Shown here: piece by piece, positions 59,869 to 64,000 of the stretch
How the letters are laid out: every line of letters starts with the position of its first letter
How positions within the stretch are numbered: position 1 is the first letter of the stretch
NCBI RefSeq assembly: GCF_026151395.1
Contig: NZ_JAMQPV010000001.1
Coordinates: forward strand, 1,722,501 to 1,786,500
Reading direction: 5' to 3'
Source of the DNA: Leptospira limi
GTDB lineage: Bacteria > Spirochaetota > Leptospiria > Leptospirales > Leptospiraceae
DNA: 64,000 nucleotides
Notes under the pieces: model-generated
The model's database searches: none
What the model saw: the letters and a program-made list of their open reading frames with translations, nothing else
What the model was told of the DNA's origin: nothing
Made by a program: the position numbers and the translations under genes

Positions 59869-61835
59869 GTATCTTCCTCTTCCCCTGTTGTTTCGTTAGT
59901 TTCACTCGTTTCCGAACTGTTTGTCTCACCTGACGTTGGTTCTGGATTCCCACTATCTTTGTGAAAAGTAGAGTAGGTAAGCCTTTCGTATTCTTTATTG
60001 AGTTTGATCAGTTCTTGTTCAATTTTTCTATGAGCTGTTAGTTTGGATGTAGTCGTTGGGTCTTTAAAGATAACAGCATAATTATACAAATACTTAGTAA
60101 ATTGAATGAAAACATCTTCCACTTTCATTCCATTGATTCGTTCTTTTGCTACAACTGCTTTGTCATAGTGAGGGATAAACCTTTGGGCAATTTTCACTTC
60201 TTCGATGACTTTGTCTTTTGTAGAAATGATTTTGTCGTTTGATTTTCCTTTTGATTCAGTCACCTTTGCCATGAGGTGGTTTTCGATGATGATATTGAGT
60301 TTTCCTGCAAAACTTCCAAAAAATTCAGATGCATCTTGGAGGGCTTGGACAATTGGTCCAGCAATTTGATCACTTGCAGCATTCCCTGTGCTATAATCCA
60401 TCCCATATTGTTGGAAACTGTATTGGAAACTTGGGAATTTTTTATTAAAATTATCTATGGTTCGAACGAGTGTATTGAGTTGGTCAATTTCGTTTCTAAA
60501 AAGACCAGGTTGGATGATGAGAAGTTCTTGGTTTTGGTTTTTATCACCTAACCGAACATAACCTTCGATGAGATTGATATAAACTGTTTGTAAGTCGCGA
60601 AGTAATAAGTAAACAAGGCGGTGGGGTTGCGATTTGTAACTGTTTTTAACAGTTTGGCTTTTTGCCGATTCAGGCATATGATGAGCCATAAAATCATCTA
60701 CAACTTGGTTCAAAAAATCAAAACTGATTTTTCCTTTATCATCAATGGAAAAATACCTGGATCTAAGATTTTGTAATTCTTCCTTTTTGAAGGTTCTAGT
60801 GTTGATATCGTCAGAAATTTTGGCTACGGTGATTTCCACTTCTTTTTGGATTTCACGAGCGGCTTGGAATTTATGTTCTTGGATGGGAGGAACTCGTAAG
60901 TCAGTAACAATCTCTGGCCAGGTGAACATTTTTTTCTTTGCTACTATATAAAAAGCAGTGATCGCATCAGATAACTTTGGTTTGTTGTTCTCTAAATTAA
61001 TCGCATAGTTCACACCTTCCATAATTTTGTTTAGTTTGGGTGTGAGTTTTTCATCCATCTTCACGATGTCGGGTAGGTTGGACAAAATGATATCTTTTGC
61101 ATCATCTCTTTGTAAAAAGCGTACATAAAACATCTGCATTTTGAGAGAACGTTCCAAGAAAATATCTGCAGAAATTTTATCCAAGATGAGCGCATCAAGT
61201 GATGCAAAGGCATTAAAAAACTTATTAAAATTATTGATGATATTATAAACGAGTGGTGTCCAAATCCTCCAACCTTGTTGTTCTGAAACACGGAGGGCTT
61301 GGATGGTTGGAATGAGGACATCTTCTTTGAGTCCGCGAAAAATCCGTTCTACGTTATTTGAGATCGCGGGATTTCTACCAAATAAACCAATATCAATGGT
61401 TCCCGTTTCTTTGGCAAATTTACCTATGGAACTGTTTGTATTATTCCCACCACCAAATAGACCTGCAAGTAGACCTCCACCTTGTTTCTGTTCGGTGGCC
61501 TTTTTCCTTGTTGGATTTTGTTTTTGTTTGGCACTGTCTATCGTAACTAAATCACTTGATCGTTTTGGTTTTGGATCGGGAGTAGATGTGCGAGAAATCA
61601 CTTCCCTTCTTGGTTGTTCCCTTTCTGGTAATCCACGGTCACGACTGTCTTCTTTTTTGGGTTTGTTTTTATTTTCGTAGTCTTCGTCCACTTTACGGAT
61701 GAGGTCAATCCGTATGAAGACATCATTCGATTTTAAAATCGCTTCATCAATGAGTTGTTGGTGCTCAGGTGTCCTGGTTTTGCGGTACAAATCCGCAAAA
61801 ACACGATGCGCTTCGGTACGAGAAACTGGTGTCAC
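59865..61835 (-). CDS. Large helical protein, probably spirochaete-specific
   Basis: A 656-residue protein with no signal peptide, starting at GTG 61835 (GGAG five bases upstream). Residues about 45-140 are charged, Lys/Arg/Glu-rich and low in complexity (DRGLPEREQPRREVISRTST). A Gly/Asn segment QGGGLLAGLFGGGNNTN follows, then a helical body (about 150-620, FNKFFNAFASLDALILDKIS, HHMPESAKSQTVKNSYKSQP, VYINLIEGYVRLGDKN). The C-terminal 25 residues are Ser/Thr/Glu-rich. It resembles uncharacterised helical proteins of spirochaetes (perhaps the DUF5312 group; a profile search would tell). It is conserved-looking, and its gene lies between lolA-like and trpS genes. Confidence 0.7.
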   Translation of the reverse strand: MTPVSRTEAHRVFADLYRKTRTPEHQQLIDEAILKSNDVFIRIDLIRKVDEDYENKNKPKKEDSRDRGLPEREQPRREVISRTSTPDPKPKRSSDLVTIDSAKQKQNPTRKKATEQKQGGGLLAGLFGGGNNTNSSIGKFAKETGTIDIGLFGRNPAISNNVERIFRGLKEDVLIPTIQALRVSEQQGWRIWTPLVYNIINNFNKFFNAFASLDALILDKISADIFLERSLKMQMFYVRFLQRDDAKDIILSNLPDIVKMDEKLTPKLNKIMEGVNYAINLENNKPKLSDAITAFYIVAKKKMFTWPEIVTDLRVPPIQEHKFQAAREIQKEVEITVAKISDDINTRTFKKEELQNLRSRYFSIDDKGKISFDFLNQVVDDFMAHHMPESAKSQTVKNSYKSQPHRLVYLLLRDLQTVYINLIEGYVRLGDKNQNQELLIIQPGLFRNEIDQLNTLVRTIDNFNKKFPSFQYSFQQYGMDYSTGNAASDQIAGPIVQALQDASEFFGSFAGKLNIIIENHLMAKVTESKGKSNDKIISTKDKVIEEVKIAQRFIPHYDKAVVAKERINGMKVEDVFIQFTKYLYNYAVIFKDPTTTSKLTAHRKIEQELIKLNKEYERLTYSTFHKDSGNPEPTSGETNSSETSETNETTGEEEDT

Positions 61836-61837
61836 AA

Positions 61838-62419
61838 TTACTCCTTTTGGTTGAGAGGGTTCTCAACAATCTGTGAGCTTGTGGGAGGTTGGAAGTTAAA
61901 GAGTCCTGTTCCGAGACCAATATTGGTAGCAATGCCAGAAAAAGCAATTTCTGTGATTTCTTCGTCGGAACGTTTCATTTTGAGAACACGGGGAAGATCG
62001 TTCTCAGAGACGACTAAAATGATTTCATTAAAACGTTTGGTTGTAGATGTAAGGCGAAATGTTCTGCCACTAACAGTCACATTTTCATATCCAGATAATA
62101 ATCCTCCAAGACCACCTGAAACACCTTTTAGGTCTTGTTTCCCTGCAATTGAGGAATCAGGATTGTAGAACCATAATATTCTACCATTGGAAGAGATGAT
62201 CCTACCATCACTGAACCTAACATGGAGTTGGTTCGGGCTTTTGTAAGACACAACGCCAGTGAGGCCACCATTTAGAGTGACAGAGGCGCGAAAACTTTCA
62301 AGGGAGTTCATTTTGCCGATGACGGCATTGAGACGATCTCGTCCATCCTCTGCCCAAAGAGAACCCCATTGGACAGAGAAAAAGAGAACGATCTGGATTT
62401 TGAGAAGGAAATTTCTCAA
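61838..62419 (-). CDS. LolA-like outer-membrane lipoprotein carrier
   Basis: A 193-residue periplasmic protein starting at TTG 62419. The signal peptide covers residues 1-23 (SVQWGSLWAED). The remainder follows the LolA fold: LNAVIGKMNSLESFRASVTL, GVVSYKSPNQLHVRFSDGRI, SNGRILWFYNPDSS, then RFNEIILVVSENDLPRVLKM and FNFQPPTSSQIVEN. LolA shuttles lipoproteins from the inner to the outer membrane, a heavy task in lipoprotein-rich leptospires. Divergence from proteobacterial LolA is considerable, so the assignment is good but not absolute. The gap to etfA is 23 bases, and two bases to the next gene. Confidence 0.75.
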   Translation of the reverse strand: MRNFLLKIQIVLFFSVQWGSLWAEDGRDRLNAVIGKMNSLESFRASVTLNGGLTGVVSYKSPNQLHVRFSDGRIISSNGRILWFYNPDSSIAGKQDLKGVSGGLGGLLSGYENVTVSGRTFRLTSTTKRFNEIILVVSENDLPRVLKMKRSDEEITEIAFSGIATNIGLGTGLFNFQPPTSSQIVENPLNQKE

Positions 62420-62442
62420 AGTTAGATGGTTCGTATTGGGAA

Positions 62443-63402
62443 TTAACCCAATACTTTTTTGAATTCAGAAGTCAGTGCAGGCACTACTTCAAACAAATCA
62501 GCGACAACACCATACGTTGCAACTTTGAAGATCGGAGCATCTCCGTCTTTATTGATCGCAACGATGTATTTAGAGGATCCCATACCCGCTAAGTGTTGGA
62601 TGGCTCCGGAAATTCCGCAAGCTATGTAACAGTTAGGGGAGACAGTTTTTCCTGTTTGTCCTACTTGGTGTGAGTGAGAAATCCATCCCGCATCTACAGT
62701 CGCACGGGAAGCACCAAGTGCTGCACCGAGTGTGTCTGCTAAGTCTTGGATGATAGGCCAGTTTTCTGGTCCTTTGATTCCGCGTCCGCCAGATACGATG
62801 ATAGAAGCATCAGCTAACTGCACTTTGTTTCCCCCGGAAAGGTCTTTGGAAAGTGATTTTGTTCTCACCTCACCAGCAGAAGCGCCAGATTTTTCAATCG
62901 CACCTGCTCCTTCTTTTGGAGTTACTTCTTGTGAGTTGGCACGAACAGTGAACATTTGGATGTCAGAAGACACTTTGAAGTTCGCATACGCTTTACCAGA
63001 GTAAATAGGTTTTTTTGCTACCACTTTACCTCCGTCAACAGAAAGACCTACTGCATCTGCTACGATTCCAGCATTTGCTTTGATCGCAACTCTTGCAGAG
63101 TATTCTTTTCCTTGAGCAGAGTGTGGCATAAGAACCACTGCTGGTTTTTTCTCTTGGATCACGGCAAAAATACCGTTTGCATAACCTTCAGGTGAAAATT
63201 CACCAAGGTTTACACCGATCACAGCATCAGCACCAACTGCTTTCAAATCACCTGCAAACGCGTCAACGTTGTCAGTGATGATGAGAGTATGAACTTTACC
63301 ACCGATTGCATCCGCAATTTTGCGAGCTGCAGAGGTAAGTTCTTTTGAGATTTTTTTAAGTTCGCCGTTTTTTAATTCACCAACTACTAAAACATCAGCC
63401 AT
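62443..63402 (-). CDS. etfA: Electron transfer flavoprotein alpha subunit
   Basis: A 319-residue protein that, with EtfB, takes electrons from acyl-CoA dehydrogenases and passes them to ETF dehydrogenase. The C-terminal FAD domain is diagnostic: [60 protein letters not shown] and [20 protein letters not shown]. The N-terminal alpha/beta domain begins [28 protein letters not shown] is six bases from the ATG. It lies 10 bases after etfB, so they form an operon. It fits the acyl-CoA dehydrogenase encoded at 42128-43702. Confidence 0.96.
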   Translation of the reverse strand: MADVLVVGELKNGELKKISKELTSAARKIADAIGGKVHTLIITDNVDAFAGDLKAVGADAVIGVNLGEFSPEGYANGIFAVIQEKKPAVVLMPHSAQGKEYSARVAIKANAGIVADAVGLSVDGGKVVAKKPIYSGKAYANFKVSSDIQMFTVRANSQEVTPKEGAGAIEKSGASAGEVRTKSLSKDLSGGNKVQLADASIIVSGGRGIKGPENWPIIQDLADTLGAALGASRATVDAGWISHSHQVGQTGKTVSPNCYIACGISGAIQHLAGMGSSKYIVAINKDGDAPIFKVATYGVVADLFEVVPALTSEFKKVLG

Positions 63403-63412
63403 GTTCGTCTCC

Positions 63413-64000
63413 TTAGATGACCTTCGCTTCTTCGCGAAGAGCTTTTACAAGTTGAGATGCAAAACCTTGTGCATCTGCTGCTTCCAGTTTTCGACCAGCG
63501 ATACGTGGAGGAGGTGGTTCAAGAGAAACAACTTCGAGTTTGGAACCAGTTGCACCGAGTTCTTCTGGTTTTTTCACATCGACTGGTTTTTTCTTAGCAG
63601 ACATGATTCCTTTTAAACTTGGGTATCTTGGTTCGTTCAAACCTTTTTGCGCAGTCACAGCAAGAGGAGCAGAAGTTTCAACCACTTCAGTTCCACCTTC
63701 GATCTCGCGAGTTGCAGTTACTTTTTTGCCATCAAACTCGAGTTTGAGAGCCATTGCTACGTGAGGAACATTCAATCTCTCTGCAATTTGAACAACTACT
63801 TGTGAGCTGTCAGTATCGATGGATTGACGACCACCGATCACTACATCTGCATTTTCAGCTTTGATGAAATTGGCAAGAAGTTCGGAAGTGTATGTAGAGT
63901 CAAAAGTTACATAGTCATCCACTTTTACATGAACGGCTCTGTCCACACCCATAGCGTAGGCAGTGCGAAGTGCTTCTACGACACGGTCTGGGCCGAGGGA
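63413..64000 (-). CDS. etfB: Electron transfer flavoprotein beta subunit (5' end outside window)
   Basis: The last 195 codons are present; the frame is open to base 64000, so the true start lies beyond the window (an apparent ATG at 63952 is internal). The visible part starts SLGPDRVVEALRTAYAMGVD and includes ADVVIGGRQSIDTDSSQVVV, the AMP-binding signature region, followed by HVAMALKLEFDGKKVTATRE and KGLNEPRYPSLKGIMSAKKK. The ETF beta fold is unmistakable. The terminal segment GIMSAKKKPVD corresponds to the recognition loop that docks acyl-CoA dehydrogenases. It heads the operon continuing to etfA, lolA-like and beyond. Confidence 0.96.
   Translation of the reverse strand, partial: SLGPDRVVEALRTAYAMGVDRAVHVKVDDYVTFDSTYTSELLANFIKAENADVVIGGRQSIDTDSSQVVVQIAERLNVPHVAMALKLEFDGKKVTATREIEGGTEVVETSAPLAVTAQKGLNEPRYPSLKGIMSAKKKPVDVKKPEELGATGSKLEVVSLEPPPPRIAGRKLEAADAQGFASQLVKALREEAKVI

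Noticed and set aside
61303..61680. 125-codon plus-strand ORF antisense to the large spirochaete protein
   Set aside because: Pro/Ser/Phe-rich shadow translation of a Lys/Glu-rich coding region.

Overview
The window looks like chromosomal DNA of a Leptospira species, most likely from the saprophytic (L. biflexa-like) side of the genus. This is inferred from protein content and style: AT-rich DNA, many short lipoproteins with loose spirochaetal lipoboxes, frequent TTG starts, many multi-domain sensor kinases, and fatty-acid oxidation genes with etfBA. No rRNA, tRNA, IS element, CRISPR array or prophage was seen.

Layout. 1-4.7 kb: end of a Cys-rich secreted protein, a decayed relic, a large chitobiase-module surface protein and an outer-membrane OmpA-like protein. 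5.1-7.5 kb: two tandem helical paralogues and a periplasmic protein. 7.6-20.8 kb: a signalling region with a class III adenylate cyclase, a REC-ATPase protein lacking a phospho-accepting His next to a PAS/HisKA_2 kinase, a hybrid kinase, a kinase-REC-PP2C fusion, and a chemoreceptor fused to a STAS-like domain. Between them lies an ester-cyclase gene broken by two in-frame TAA codons. 20.8-34.8 kb: mostly envelope proteins (lipoproteins, two metallo-beta-lactamase-fold hydrolases, a TPR/zincin protein, a PhoD-like phosphatase, TPM and DUF4349 proteins) with an AHSA1-type protein and a TetR regulator.

34.8-40.1 kb: an amidohydrolase, leuA, a Na+/solute symporter and a CBS protein. Upstream of leuA is a complete attenuator: a 16-codon leader peptide with five consecutive Leu codons (38018-37968, minus strand), a pause hairpin over those codons, and a strong intrinsic terminator (37903-37942). 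This is the best new regulatory system in the window. 40.2-45.4 kb: an operon of acyl-CoA ligase, acyl-CoA dehydrogenase, a HisKA_2 sensor kinase and a MaoC hydratase. 45.4-50.8 kb: DUF1292-like, HNH, acyltransferase, amine oxidase, and a 7TMR-DISM/PAS/RsbW-like sensor.

50.8-54.7 kb: a minus-strand cluster M23 peptidase, HAD phosphatase, rsmI, XRE-cupin regulator, prmA. 54.9-64 kb: a long minus-strand run etfB-etfA-lolA-like-spirochaete protein-trpS-comEC-like-rsmA-sterol desaturase family. Fatty-acid oxidation genes and etfBA fit an organism living on long-chain fatty acids. Several genes have unusual translation signals: SD-masking hairpins, possible leaderless starts, TTG/GTG starts.
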